Origin: Patescibacteria group bacterium
Lineage (GTDB): Bacteria > Patescibacteriota > Patescibacteriia > Patescibacteriales > UBA12465
Direction: 5' to 3'
DNA length: 46,055 bases
Assembly: GCA_021734825.1 (NCBI GenBank)
Contig: JAIPIE010000001.1
Coordinates: forward strand, 1-46,055
Each line of letters opens with the position of its first letter. Position 1 is the stretch's first letter. The notes beneath the pieces are model-generated. The model had not been told where the DNA came from, ran no database searches, and saw only the letters and a program-made list of their open reading frames with translations. Made by a program: the position numbers and the translations under genes. Of the stretch, positions 7,175-15,057 are shown in pieces.

Positions 7175-8122
7175 ATGGCTAAGACCAAAGAAATATCACG
7201 GCGCATTAAATCCATTGGCAATACTAAAAAAATTACCAGAGCGATGGAGATGGTGGCAGCTGCTAAAATGAGAAAAGCAATTGAAGCGGTATTACGTACT
7301 CGTACTTACGCTAATTTAAGCTGGGAAACTGTTCTACATTTATCGGCCATGGCTAACGGTAATGGTGAGTTACGTCACCCTCTGTTATCCCAGAGAGCAC
7401 AAACGAAAAAAGCAGCTATTATTTTAATTACTTCTAATCGTGGTATGTGCGGCGCTTATAACACGGCCGTTATTAATAAAGCCAAAGAATCTATTAAGCT
7501 TCATCCGGATGTGCCGGTAGAATTTATTTTAGTGGGTAAAAAGGGAGCGACGGTTTATTCACAAAAACAAATTGTAGCCGCTGAGTTCCCTAAGAGCGAT
7601 GTTTTATCCGACTCAGCCGAAGTTACACCAATTATTAAAATGGCCATTGCTGATTTTTTGAGTGCTAAATATGATAAAGTTGTCGCGGCTTATACCGATT
7701 TTGTTAGTCCCGCCAAGCAAGTGCCACGCGTTAAGCAGTTGTTACCGGTAGATATTAGCACTGAAGATGAATTTTTAGGTATTGTCGGTGATCCCAAAAT
7801 CAGCGTTACTAAAGACCTAATAGCTGAAAAAGGTAGTAAACATTTATACGCTAATTCCGGTTTTGAATATATCTTTGAACCAAGTCCAGAAGAAGTTTTA
7901 GATAAAATCATTCCTCGTTTACTAGAGGTGCAGATTTATCAAGCTTTGCTAGAAGCTAATGCCTCTGAACATAGTGCTCGTATGAGTGCCATGCACCAAG
8001 CAACGGAAGCGGCCACGGAAATGGTAAGCGAATTAACTTTATTTTATAACAAAGCGAGACAGGCTGGTATTACCGCTGAAATTGCGGAAATTAGCGCTGG
8101 CGCTAATGCCTTACTTGACTAA
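7175..8122 (+). CDS. atpG: F0F1 ATP synthase subunit gamma
   Basis: Central rotor shaft. The N-terminal helix begins KTKEISRRIKSIGNTKKITRAMEMVAA, typical of gamma, with the Rossmann-like core (ILITSNRGMCGAYN) in the middle. The C-terminal helix has the conserved SARMSAMHQATEAA block that sits inside the alpha3beta3 ring. At 315 residues it is longer than the roughly 287 of E. coli, with extra length in the central domain. Gene order alpha-gamma-beta is standard. Confidence 0.97.
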   Translation: MAKTKEISRRIKSIGNTKKITRAMEMVAAAKMRKAIEAVLRTRTYANLSWETVLHLSAMANGNGELRHPLLSQRAQTKKAAIILITSNRGMCGAYNTAVINKAKESIKLHPDVPVEFILVGKKGATVYSQKQIVAAEFPKSDVLSDSAEVTPIIKMAIADFLSAKYDKVVAAYTDFVSPAKQVPRVKQLLPVDISTEDEFLGIVGDPKISVTKDLIAEKGSKHLYANSGFEYIFEPSPEEVLDKIIPRLLEVQIYQALLEANASEHSARMSAMHQATEAATEMVSELTLFYNKARQAGITAEIAEISAGANALLD

Positions 8123-8163
8123 ATATTTGAATTTTTAATTTTGAATTTTGAATATATAATTTT

Positions 8164-9552
8164 ATGACTGACAAACAAACTAATTTCGGGAGCGTCAAAC
8201 AGATCATCGGTGTGGTGGTTGATGTTTACTTTGAAGAAAAGCTGCCGGAAATTTACAACGCTTTAGAGATTGAATTAAACGGGGCCAAATTAGTTCTAGA
8301 AGTTGAACAGCACGTTGGTTCTAACGTAGTGAGAACGGTAGCTATGGGTTCGACTGATGGTCTGACTCGCGGTGCTAAAGTTTTAGATACCGGTGAACAG
8401 ATTAGCGTACCGGTTGGGCAAGAAACTTTGGGTCGTATTTTTAATGTTTTAGGTGAAGCGGTTGATGGTGGTGAAACTCCAAAAACAGAAAAGAAATATA
8501 ATATTCATCGCCCTGCTCCTAAGTTTATTGATCAATCAAGCAGCGTGGAAATTTTAGAAACGGGTATTAAGGTTATTGATTTAATCTGCCCAATTATTAA
8601 GGGTGGAAAGGTTGGTTTATTTGGTGGCGCTGGTGTTGGTAAGACGGTGGTTATTTTGGAGCTTATTCATAATATTGCTAGTCAGCATGGTGGTTATTCT
8701 GTTTTTGCTGGTGTTGGTGAACGTACCCGTGAAGGTAATGACTTATATCATGAAATGAAAGATAGCGGAGTACTTGATAAGGTATCTATGGTTTTTGGTC
8801 AGATGAATGAACCACCGGGAGCTCGTGCTCGTGTAGCTTTGTCTGGTTTATCTATTGCTGAATATTTCCGTGATGAAAAACATCAAGATGTTTTATTCTT
8901 CGTTGATAATATCTTCCGCTTTACTCAAGCTGGTTCTGAGGTGTCCGCTTTATTAGGACGTATGCCTTCAGCTGTAGGTTATCAACCAACTTTATCCACG
9001 GAAATGGGCGAATTACAAGAACGCATTACTTCCACTAAAGATGGTTCCATTACTTCTATTCAGGCTGTATATGTGCCAGCTGATGACTTAACTGACCCCG
9101 CTCCAGCCACCACTTTCGGACACCTTGATTCAACTGTGGTTTTATCTCGCTCCTTATCAGAATTAGGTATTTATCCGGCCGTTGATCCACTTGATTCTTC
9201 TTCTATTATTTTAGATCCTAAAGTTGTCGGCGAAGAACATTATGAAGTAGCTCGTGGGGTGCAGATGATTTTACAGCGCTATAAAGATTTACAAGATATT
9301 ATTGCTATTTTAGGCATGGAAGAATTATCAGCCGAAGATCGTGTGATTGTTGCTCGTGCTCGTAAGATTCAGAAATTCCTATCACAACCTTTCTCTGTGG
9401 CTGAAGCTTTTACCGGACGTTCTGGTAAATATGTGAAATTAGCTGATACTGTTAAGGGTTTTAAAGAGATTCTTGATGGTCTACATGATGGTCGTTCCGA
9501 AGATGATTTCTATATGAAAGGTGGGATTGAAGAAGTTTCTATTACCGAATAA
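8164..9552 (+). CDS. atpD: F0F1 ATP synthase subunit beta
   Basis: Catalytic subunit of F1, 462 residues. Walker A GGAGVGKT is at 154-161 and the catalytic GERTREGND segment starts near residue 185. The FVDNIFRFTQAGSEVSALLGR block and the C-terminal DELSEED-like loop (EELSAED) are present. These establish ATP synthesis/hydrolysis at three sites per head. The 41-base gap from atpG consists of repeated TTGAATTTT-like units and no SD motif. Confidence 0.99.
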   Translation: MTDKQTNFGSVKQIIGVVVDVYFEEKLPEIYNALEIELNGAKLVLEVEQHVGSNVVRTVAMGSTDGLTRGAKVLDTGEQISVPVGQETLGRIFNVLGEAVDGGETPKTEKKYNIHRPAPKFIDQSSSVEILETGIKVIDLICPIIKGGKVGLFGGAGVGKTVVILELIHNIASQHGGYSVFAGVGERTREGNDLYHEMKDSGVLDKVSMVFGQMNEPPGARARVALSGLSIAEYFRDEKHQDVLFFVDNIFRFTQAGSEVSALLGRMPSAVGYQPTLSTEMGELQERITSTKDGSITSIQAVYVPADDLTDPAPATTFGHLDSTVVLSRSLSELGIYPAVDPLDSSSIILDPKVVGEEHYEVARGVQMILQRYKDLQDIIAILGMEELSAEDRVIVARARKIQKFLSQPFSVAEAFTGRSGKYVKLADTVKGFKEILDGLHDGRSEDDFYMKGGIEEVSITE

Positions 9553-9560
9553 TAATTATT

Positions 9561-10001
9561 ATGGCCGATAAAAAAACAATTAAATTTGAGATTGTTACTC
9601 CTGAAAATACGGTTTTATCCAAGGAAATTATACAGGTAACAGTGCCAACTCAGGATGGAGAAATTACCATCTTGCCTGAACACATCCCCTTGGTTTCTAT
9701 TTTAATTCCAGGAGTTTTAGAGATTAAGACTGTAGATCAGGAAATGGAAATAATTTCCGTCTCTGGTGGTTTTATTGAAGTTTTGCGTGATAAAGTGGTG
9801 ATTTTGGCCGATACAGCAGAAAGAGCTCAAGATTTAGATGAAAATCTAATTGTAGCCGCCAAGACTAAGGCAGAGAAGGCTAAGGCAGATGCCTTAAGCC
9901 ATACAGATTATGACTTATCGGCAGTTGCAGCTAGACTGGAAGTAGAAATGGCGCGCGAACGAGCTTTGCATAAATGGCGCAAGTTAAAGAATGTAAAATA
10001 A
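9561..10001 (+). CDS. atpC: F0F1 ATP synthase subunit epsilon
   Basis: Last gene of the operon, 146 residues. The N-terminal beta-sandwich contains FEIVTPENTVLS, then TQDGEITILPEHIPLVS and VSGGFIEV, all typical of epsilon. The C-terminal two-helix region (about 90-146, Ala/Lys/Glu-rich) is the part that can inhibit ATP hydrolysis in bacteria. The gene ends just before a strong bidirectional terminator, so the operon finishes here. Confidence 0.95.
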   Translation: MADKKTIKFEIVTPENTVLSKEIIQVTVPTQDGEITILPEHIPLVSILIPGVLEIKTVDQEMEIISVSGGFIEVLRDKVVILADTAERAQDLDENLIVAAKTKAEKAKADALSHTDYDLSAVAARLEVEMARERALHKWRKLKNVK

Positions 10002-10016
10002 TTTTTAAATAAAAAT

Positions 10017-10042
10017 AAAAGCCCGCTACTTAGCGGGCTTTT
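10017..10042. terminator. Bidirectional terminator, atpC / uppP
   Basis: AAAA-GCCCGCT pairs with AGCGGGC-TTTT around an ACTT loop. There is a T-run on both strands, so it closes the atp operon (+) and uppP (-), which converge here. Confidence 0.92.
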
Positions 10043-10061
10043 TTGTGTTTAAGAATTAATC

Positions 10062-10853
10062 TTAGAAATATAGAATGAAAGCCAGGATAAGTAAGGCAAT
10101 AATAATACGATACCAACCGAAGATGCGGAAATCATGTTTTTTGATAAATTTCAAAAAGAATTTAATACCTAAAACGGCGGTGATAAATGAAACAATGAGA
10201 CCGATTATCCAGAGATTTAATTCATCGCCACTTAAGATTGGCGGGGTTTTATATAAATCAAGCGCAGTGGCGGCGAACATGGTCGGCAAAGCAAGCAAGA
10301 AAGAGAACTCAACTATATTCTTTCGGGAAAGGCCCATGGATAGTCCTCCCATGATTGTAGCGGCGGATCGAGAAACACCCGGTACAATAGCTAGGGCCTG
10401 AAAAATACCAATATAAGCCGCCTGCCGATAGCTCAGACTGCTTAAATCTTTTTCTGCTTCTTCTGGCTGATCATAGTTACGGCGGGCAAAATATCTTTCT
10501 AATAAAATTATAATAATACCACCCACGAACAGAGTAGAGGCGATTAAAGGTAGGCTATCAAATAAATATTCTTTTACTAATTTATAGGCGGCTAGGCCGA
10601 TAATAGCGGTAGGGATAAAGGCGGCCGCAATCTTTAGAATTAATTTGGGGCTTTTGATAATCGTTTTGGCATATAAGACCGCTACCGAGAGAATTGCTCC
10701 AACTTGAATGGATATAAGAAAACTGTCTAAAAAGTCACTACTGGGGACTTTAAGGGCCTTAGCAGCGATAATTAAGTGGGCCGTGGAAGATATGGGGAGA
10801 AATTCAGTAATACCTTCAATTAGGCCTAGTAAAATTGAGTGAATAATGGTCAT
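10062..10853 (-). CDS. uppP: Undecaprenyl-diphosphatase (UppP/BacA)
   Basis: Integral membrane phosphatase that recycles undecaprenyl pyrophosphate to the monophosphate carrier for peptidoglycan and surface glycans; overexpression classically gives bacitracin resistance. The 263-residue polytopic protein has both active-site motifs: EGITEFLPISSTAHL (Glu13 and Glu17, Ser22-Ser23) and PGVSRS (158-163). Length and membrane topology match the family. It is a single-gene unit with its own promoter, convergent to the atp operon and divergent from the lipoprotein gene. murA and mltG elsewhere in the window belong to the same cell-wall pathway. Confidence 0.96.
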   Translation of the reverse strand: MTIIHSILLGLIEGITEFLPISSTAHLIIAAKALKVPSSDFLDSFLISIQVGAILSVAVLYAKTIIKSPKLILKIAAAFIPTAIIGLAAYKLVKEYLFDSLPLIASTLFVGGIIIILLERYFARRNYDQPEEAEKDLSSLSYRQAAYIGIFQALAIVPGVSRSAATIMGGLSMGLSRKNIVEFSFLLALPTMFAATALDLYKTPPILSGDELNLWIIGLIVSFITAVLGIKFFLKFIKKHDFRIFGWYRIIIALLILAFILYF

Positions 10854-10862
10854 AAGAATAAG

Positions 10863-10892
10863 ATTATACTTTCATTCTAGCCTAATTGTCTA
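10863..10892 (-). promoter_or_regulatory. Promoter of uppP
   Basis: On the minus strand: TAGACA (10887-10892), 18-bp spacer, TATAAT (10863-10868), about 10 bases before the uppP ATG. The leader would be very short. It lies back to back with the lipoprotein promoter at 10906-10934. Confidence 0.5.
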
Positions 10893-10905
10893 TTGGAGGA
10901 AAGTA

Positions 10906-10934
10906 TTGACAAAAGATTGATATATTGTTATAAT
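10906..10934 (+). promoter_or_regulatory. Perfect sigma-70 consensus promoter of the lipoprotein gene
   Basis: TTGACA (10906-10911), exactly 17 bp, TATAAT (10929-10934), with a TGT extended -10. This is the best promoter in the window and is followed by a leader of about 105 bases with a large hairpin. Confidence 0.85.
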
Positions 10935-10961
10935 TCTTAGTTCATTAAAAAATAGATTTAT

Positions 10962-11017
10962 ATTTGATTAATTACTAAATTCGTGTAATTTTAGGCGACT
11001 TTAGTAATTAATCAAAT
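10962..11017 (+). promoter_or_regulatory. 18-bp perfect hairpin in the lipoprotein 5' leader
   Basis: Bases 10962-10979 are the exact reverse complement of 11000-11017, with a 20-base loop. It is AT-rich, lies wholly between the promoter and the ATG at 11047, and has no T-run after it, so it is not a terminator. It could be an mRNA-protecting stem, a protein-binding site or a DNA operator. Confidence 0.75.
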
Positions 11018-11046
11018 TATTCCTTAATCTCATAAATATTATAAAC

Positions 11047-11841
11047 ATGAAAAAATGTATTAAATTGTCTATCTTTGTTTTTTTTACAATAGTAATTGCA
11101 ATATCAGTACAATCCTGTACGAATAGCAATCAACAAAAACCAAGTCAAAAAAGTGTAAAAAAAATTAGTAGAGCAGAAAAGGTGTTAGCGGAACACTCAG
11201 CTCAAAAAAATGCTTACACAGATATTCGGGACATTGACGACCTCCTGGATGAGCTTGAAAAAAGTTTTGGCTTCCCTCAGGAAAAACAGGAGAGATCTAT
11301 CGCTTTAATAGAAGCAAGAATGTTTCAACTTTTGGAGAACGAAGATGACTTTGAAGATTTAACAGATTACAGTAATCATCTTTGGAACATGTGTGACACC
11401 GACAAACATTTTAAATTGTCTCACAAAGTGTTCGGCATGATTTACGATCAAATCAAGCAGGTCTTATCAAAAATTAACAAGTATCCGAAATTAGTTTCCT
11501 ACAATAACTATGCTTATGCTAAAAGTTTTTGTGGAATTATGACCTACAAAAACCCCGCTGTCCCTGGCCTTGTTAAAAAAAGAATGACTGAAATCGCCGC
11601 GGGAACAGATGATTTTAATCAGTTGATTCTATATTGGCGTCAATGTCATGGACGTCTCAGAATTATGAATTACGGCTTGCATAGCATAGCAACGAACAGG
11701 ATCAAACAAGTTCTTGCCACCGTAACTAAAGATAACATACCAGAGAGTTTTTTGGATGTTATTGAAAGAGACGACATTCCCGTCGAGCTTAAGTTCTACT
11801 TTGAAAAAAAAGTGGAAGAAATATATGATATTAGGCGATAA
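11047..11841 (+). CDS. Predicted lipoprotein of unknown function
   Basis: No family recognised. The 264-residue product starts with a basic n-region (MKKCIK), a hydrophobic core and a lipobox-like VQSC, so Cys24 is the likely lipidated residue. Gln at the -2 position is unusual. After a Ser/Gln/Lys-rich spacer, the mature part (about residues 60-264) is charged and apparently all-helical, rich in Leu, Asp and Glu, with scattered Cys and Trp and no recognisable catalytic motif. It is a single-gene unit with a consensus promoter, a hairpin leader and its own terminator. This isolated, strongly promoted arrangement differs from the surrounding housekeeping operons and could reflect an accessory acquisition (inference). 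Confidence 0.75.
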   Translation: MKKCIKLSIFVFFTIVIAISVQSCTNSNQQKPSQKSVKKISRAEKVLAEHSAQKNAYTDIRDIDDLLDELEKSFGFPQEKQERSIALIEARMFQLLENEDDFEDLTDYSNHLWNMCDTDKHFKLSHKVFGMIYDQIKQVLSKINKYPKLVSYNNYAYAKSFCGIMTYKNPAVPGLVKKRMTEIAAGTDDFNQLILYWRQCHGRLRIMNYGLHSIATNRIKQVLATVTKDNIPESFLDVIERDDIPVELKFYFEKKVEEIYDIRR

Positions 11842-11866
11842 TATTTTAAATCGCGTAACTACCAAC

Positions 11867-11894
11867 GGAGCATCATTACGGTGCTCCTTTTTTT
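11867..11894 (+). terminator. Terminator of the lipoprotein gene
   Basis: GGAGCATC (11867-11874) pairs with GGTGCTCC (11880-11887, one wobble) around ATTAC, followed by seven T (11888-11894). Confidence 0.9.
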
Positions 11895-11948
11895 AATTAA
11901 AATTCTGCAAATGGAGACATTGATATTGCACTCAGCACTTAAATATTC

Positions 11949-11976
11949 AAAACGAGACCGCAAGGGCCTCGTTTTT
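11949..11976. terminator. Second hairpin terminator, likely for minus-strand transcript
   Basis: AAAACGAG (11949-11956) pairs with CTCGTTTT (11968-11975), with an interior mismatch and two extra G-C pairs. A T-run follows on the plus strand and TTTTG on the minus strand. It sits just downstream of the minus-strand ORF remnant at 12000-12152, which it would terminate. Confidence 0.6.
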
Positions 11977-11999
11977 AAGTTAATTTATCTTTTATAATA

Positions 12000-12152
12000 T
12001 TATTTACCATCCAATATATGGGTGACTCGTTTAATTACAATAAATCCGTAACCCCAAAGGAAGGTTAGCTAGAGTGGCATTATGCCTAATAGGCTATGAC
12101 TTTGAAATAATTCAACGCCTGTACTAATAAATATATATTCAGAAGCAATCAT
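12000..12152 (-). pseudogene. Small membrane protein gene interrupted by an in-frame TAG
   Basis: Read on the minus strand, an ATG at 12152 opens MIASEYIFISTGVELFQSHS and reaches TAG at codon 28 (12069-12071). The same frame then continues for 22 codons, LTFLWGYGFIVIKRVTHILD plus GK, to TAA at 12000-12002. The second half reads like the genuine end of a small membrane protein: a hydrophobic helix followed by basic residues. One TAG to TGG change would give a continuous 50-residue, two-helix peptide. A hairpin terminator lies just downstream. No family is recognised; the call rests on composition and frame continuity only. Confidence 0.35.
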
Positions 12153-12302
12153 GATAAAAAAGCAAAGCAGAAAATTAATAACTTATTTTTATATATTTTA
12201 ATAATTAATGAAATAATAATTATTAATATATAAACGACTTACCGTTAATAGCTAGTATTAATTTTAATAAATAATAATTTATTTTTTAGGTCTTTTTTAG
12301 TC
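12153..12302. other. AT-rich non-coding stretch upstream of groES
   Basis: Nearly pure A/T sequence without a convincing ORF on either strand. It contains a 9-bp AT inverted repeat (12198-12206 with 12218-12226) and T-runs. No DnaA-box cluster or RNA gene was recognised. Confidence 0.5.
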
Positions 12303-12331
12303 TTGACACTATTTTTAAAAAACTATAAAAT
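12303..12331 (+). promoter_or_regulatory. Promoter of groES-groEL
   Basis: TTGACA (12303-12308), 17-bp spacer, TAAAAT (12326-12331), with a CIRCE operator starting 10 bases downstream. The leader from about 12338 to the ATG at 12465 is long (about 125 bases). Confidence 0.8.
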
Positions 12332-12341
12332 AGATTTAGAT

Positions 12342-12368
12342 TTAGCACTCTCAGATTGTGAGTGCCAA
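12342..12368. promoter_or_regulatory. CIRCE operator (HrcA binding site)
   Basis: TTAGCACTC (12342-12350), nine-base spacer, GAGTGCCAA (12360-12368). This is the CIRCE inverted repeat with one mismatch to the consensus right arm GAGTGCTAA, placed at the transcription start of groESL. By established knowledge HrcA represses here at normal temperature and needs GroEL to stay active, giving feedback control. hrcA is not in the window. Confidence 0.93.
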
Positions 12369-12464
12369 TATATTTATTTAATATTATTTATTAATATTAG
12401 CTAAAATATTCTTCTAAAACATTTTTTAATATATGTTTTTTGGATTATTTTAGCTTTCTGCGCT

Positions 12465-12755
12465 ATGAAACTAAAACCTCTTTCAAATCATGTTATTGTT
12501 AAAGCGGCGGTGCAAGAAGAAATGACCAAATCAGGCATTGTTTTACCGGGCACAGCTGATAAAGAGCGACCAGAAAAAGGTGAAATTATTGCTGTTGGTC
12601 CAGGAAAAATAATGGACAACGGTCAGTTATCCTCAATGAGTGTTAAAGTCGGCGATCAAGTTGTCTTTAAAAAATATTCTCCTGATGAAATTAAAATTGA
12701 GGGTGAAGATTATCTTATTCTCAGTGAGGATGATATCATCGCTGTGATTGAATAA
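12465..12755 (+). CDS. groES: Co-chaperonin GroES
   Basis: Ten-kilodalton lid of the GroEL folding chamber, 96 residues (family about 95-97). It has the start KPLSNHVIVKA, a mobile-loop region (KSGIVLPGTADKERPEKGE) and the GxVVAVGPG-type turn (IIAVGPGK). The C-terminus ends ILSEDDIIAVIE, as in most GroES. It heads the CIRCE-controlled groES-groEL operon and lies 30 bases before groEL. No SD motif; the start context is GCGCTATG. Confidence 0.97.
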   Translation: MKLKPLSNHVIVKAAVQEEMTKSGIVLPGTADKERPEKGEIIAVGPGKIMDNGQLSSMSVKVGDQVVFKKYSPDEIKIEGEDYLILSEDDIIAVIE

Positions 12756-12785
12756 ACATTTTTTAAGAATTAATTACATAATTAT

Positions 12786-14453
12786 ATGGCTAAACAAATA
12801 ATTTTTGATGAGAAGGCACGCCTCGCCTTAAAAAGAGGTGCTGATCAATTGGCTAACGCTGTGAAGGTGACACTCGGTCCGAAGGGGCGCAATGTAGTGA
12901 TTGATCGAAGCTATGGCTCTCCGATTGTTACCAAAGACGGTGTTACTGTGGCTAAAGAAATTGAATTAGAAGATAAGTTTGAAAATATTGGGGCTAGTAT
13001 TGTGAAAGAAGTGGCTTCACGAACTAATGATGCCGCCGGCGATGGCACTACCACTGCCACTGTTTTAGCACAAGCAATTATTAATAATGGTTTGAAGTTA
13101 GTGGCAGCCGGAGTAAATCCAAATGAAAATCGTCGCGGCATTGAAGCGCGAGTAGCTGAAATTGTAGCGGAATTAAAAAAGATGAGTAAGATTATTAGCA
13201 CTAAAGAAGAGATTGCTCAAGTTGGTTCAATCTCTGCTAATGATGAAGAGATTGGAAAAATTATTGCCGAAGCTATGAATAGTGTGGGCAAAGAGGGTGT
13301 AATTACGGTGGAAGAGGGACAATCTTTCGGGATTGAAAAGGAAGTGGTAGAAGGGATGCAATTTGATAAGGGTTATGTCTCTCCTTATATGATTAGTAAT
13401 TCAGAAACAATGAAAGCGGAAATGAATGATCCCTATATTCTAGTTACTGATAAAAAAATTGCCTCTTTGCAGGAAATTCTACCGTTTTTAGAGAAATTAG
13501 CTCAATCCGGTAAAAAAGACTTAGTCATTATTGCTGAAGAAATTGAAGGAGAAGCCTTGGCGACTTTTGTGGTTAATAAGATTCGGGGTACTTTTAATGT
13601 TTTAGGTATTAAGGCTCCTGGTTTTGGTGACCGCCGTAAGGCAATGTTAGAAGATATCGCCGTACTTACCGGAGCCAGAGTAATTTCTGAAGAAGTAGGT
13701 TTGAAATTAGATAAGGCAGAGATTGAAGATTTAGGTCGAGCTCGTCGTGTCGTGGCTTCAAAAGACAGTACCACGATTATTGATGGTGCTGGTGATAAAA
13801 AATTAATTGAAGAGCGTGTTGCTCAAATTCGTAAAGAAAAAGAATTAAGCGATTCCGATTTTGATCAAGAAAAATTACAGGAGCGTTTGGCTAAGTTATC
13901 AGGCGGTGTGGCAGTGATTAAAGTTGGCGCAGCTACAGAAACGGAGATGAAAGAAAAGAAATATCGAATTGAAGATGCTTTAAATGCCACCAAAGCAGCA
14001 GTGGAAGAGGGGGTTGTTCCTGGCGGTGGTCTGGCTTTGGCAATTGCTTGTTATGGTCTTGATTTTGCCGGCTTTGAAAAGGAATTAAAAGATCCGAATT
14101 TACTATCGGCTGGTGCTAGAATTATTAATCAATCAGTTTTAGAGCCAATTCGTCAAATTGCTAGTAATGCTGGCGTCGATGGTTCGTTAATTTTGCAGCG
14201 CATTATTGAAGAGAATAAGAATGCGAAGGAAGTACGAGGTTATAATGCGGCTAATGGTGAATTTGTGGATATGATTAAAGCAGGAATCGTTGATCCGACT
14301 AAAGTTGTGCGCTCTGCTTTAGAGAACGCTGCTTCGGCTGCAATGATGTTTTTGACAACTGAAGCCGTTATTACCGATAAGCCGGAAGCACATGATGTTC
14401 ATAATCATGGTGGTGCTGGTATGTCTGGTATGGATATGGGTGGAATGATGTAA
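12786..14453 (+). CDS. groEL: Chaperonin GroEL (Hsp60)
   Basis: Tetradecameric ATP-dependent folding chamber. The 555-residue protein has the canonical start (IIFDEKARLALKRGADQLA), the ATP-site motifs VTLGPKGRNV and AGDGTTTATVLA, the equatorial EEGVVPGGGLAL block and a C-terminal Gly/Met tail (GMSGMDMGGMM) that lines the cavity in typical GroEL. Expression is expected to follow the upstream CIRCE element. A strong terminator follows, so groES-groEL is a two-gene unit. Confidence 0.99.
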   Translation: MAKQIIFDEKARLALKRGADQLANAVKVTLGPKGRNVVIDRSYGSPIVTKDGVTVAKEIELEDKFENIGASIVKEVASRTNDAAGDGTTTATVLAQAIINNGLKLVAAGVNPNENRRGIEARVAEIVAELKKMSKIISTKEEIAQVGSISANDEEIGKIIAEAMNSVGKEGVITVEEGQSFGIEKEVVEGMQFDKGYVSPYMISNSETMKAEMNDPYILVTDKKIASLQEILPFLEKLAQSGKKDLVIIAEEIEGEALATFVVNKIRGTFNVLGIKAPGFGDRRKAMLEDIAVLTGARVISEEVGLKLDKAEIEDLGRARRVVASKDSTTIIDGAGDKKLIEERVAQIRKEKELSDSDFDQEKLQERLAKLSGGVAVIKVGAATETEMKEKKYRIEDALNATKAAVEEGVVPGGGLALAIACYGLDFAGFEKELKDPNLLSAGARIINQSVLEPIRQIASNAGVDGSLILQRIIEENKNAKEVRGYNAANGEFVDMIKAGIVDPTKVVRSALENAASAAMMFLTTEAVITDKPEAHDVHNHGGAGMSGMDMGGMM

Positions 14454-14480
14454 TATCGTTCAAGTTACTGAATTTATATA

Positions 14481-14507
14481 AAACGAGGTCATTTTGATCT
14501 CGTTTTT
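14481..14507 (+). terminator. Terminator of groES-groEL
   Basis: AAACGAGGTC (14481-14490) pairs with GATCTCGTTT (14496-14505, one G-T wobble) around ATTTT, ending in a T-run. Confidence 0.92.
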
Positions 14508-14535
14508 GCGAATTAAATCTAATTTATTTTTTTAA

Positions 14536-14564
14536 TTGTCCCACTCCCCGCTTTTTGCTATAAT
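14536..14564 (+). promoter_or_regulatory. Promoter of the nucleotidyltransferase-mltG operon
   Basis: TTGTCC (14536-14541), 17-bp spacer, TATAAT (14559-14564) preceded by an extended -10 TGC. The predicted start site leaves a leader of only about 13 bases before the ATG at 14585, with no SD. Confidence 0.78.
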
Positions 14565-14584
14565 ATGATTATAAAAATATCTTT

Positions 14585-15043
14585 ATGGCCTCAAATAATA
14601 CGAAAATTAAAGCGAAAAAAAAGCCAGTTGTTGTGGCTGTTTCTGGGTATTTTAATCCTCTGCACGTTGGACATCTTGATGTGATTGAACAAGCCAAGAA
14701 GTTAGGCGATAAATTAGTAGTAATTATCAATAATGACTATCAGGTTAAATTAAAAGGGAGCGTGCCTTTTATGAGCTTGAGAGATCGAGTCCGAATTATC
14801 AACGCTTTACGTGAGGTGGATAGTGTTTTTGTGTCTTTAGATAGAGACAAAACGGTTTGTCGTTCTTTAGCGAAGTTGAGGCCGGATATTTTTGCTAATG
14901 GAGGAGACCGCCATAGCATTGGCGATGTGCCAGAATATGATGTTTGTCAAAAATATAAAATTAAGATGGTGGATGGTTTAGGAAAAAAAATTAGGGCCAG
15001 TTCTACTTTGATTGCTGAGGCAGCGGCGAAAAATAAAAAATAA
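14585..15043 (+). CDS. Adenylyl-/cytidylyltransferase family protein (RfaE2/TagD-like)
   Basis: Small nucleotidyltransferase of the HxGH superfamily (152 residues). GYFNPLHVGHLDVIEQAK carries the HVGH nucleotide-binding motif. ANGGDR and, near the C-terminus, RASSTLI (the RxxxxS/T-type motif) complete the active site. Relatives activate sugar or polyol phosphates with CTP or ATP (heptose-1-phosphate adenylyltransferase, glycerol-3-phosphate cytidylyltransferase); CoaD is more distant. The substrate cannot be assigned from sequence. A Lys-rich N-terminal extension of about 15 residues precedes the fold. First gene of a unit with mltG, which hints at a cell-envelope role. Confidence 0.85.
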   Translation: MASNNTKIKAKKKPVVVAVSGYFNPLHVGHLDVIEQAKKLGDKLVVIINNDYQVKLKGSVPFMSLRDRVRIINALREVDSVFVSLDRDKTVCRSLAKLRPDIFANGGDRHSIGDVPEYDVCQKYKIKMVDGLGKKIRASSTLIAEAAAKNKK

Positions 15044-15057
15044 GTTGAAAATAAATT

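Noticed and set aside
12153..12302. Replication origin in the AT-rich gap before groES
   Set aside because: No cluster of DnaA boxes and no dnaA or dnaN nearby; AT-richness alone is not enough.
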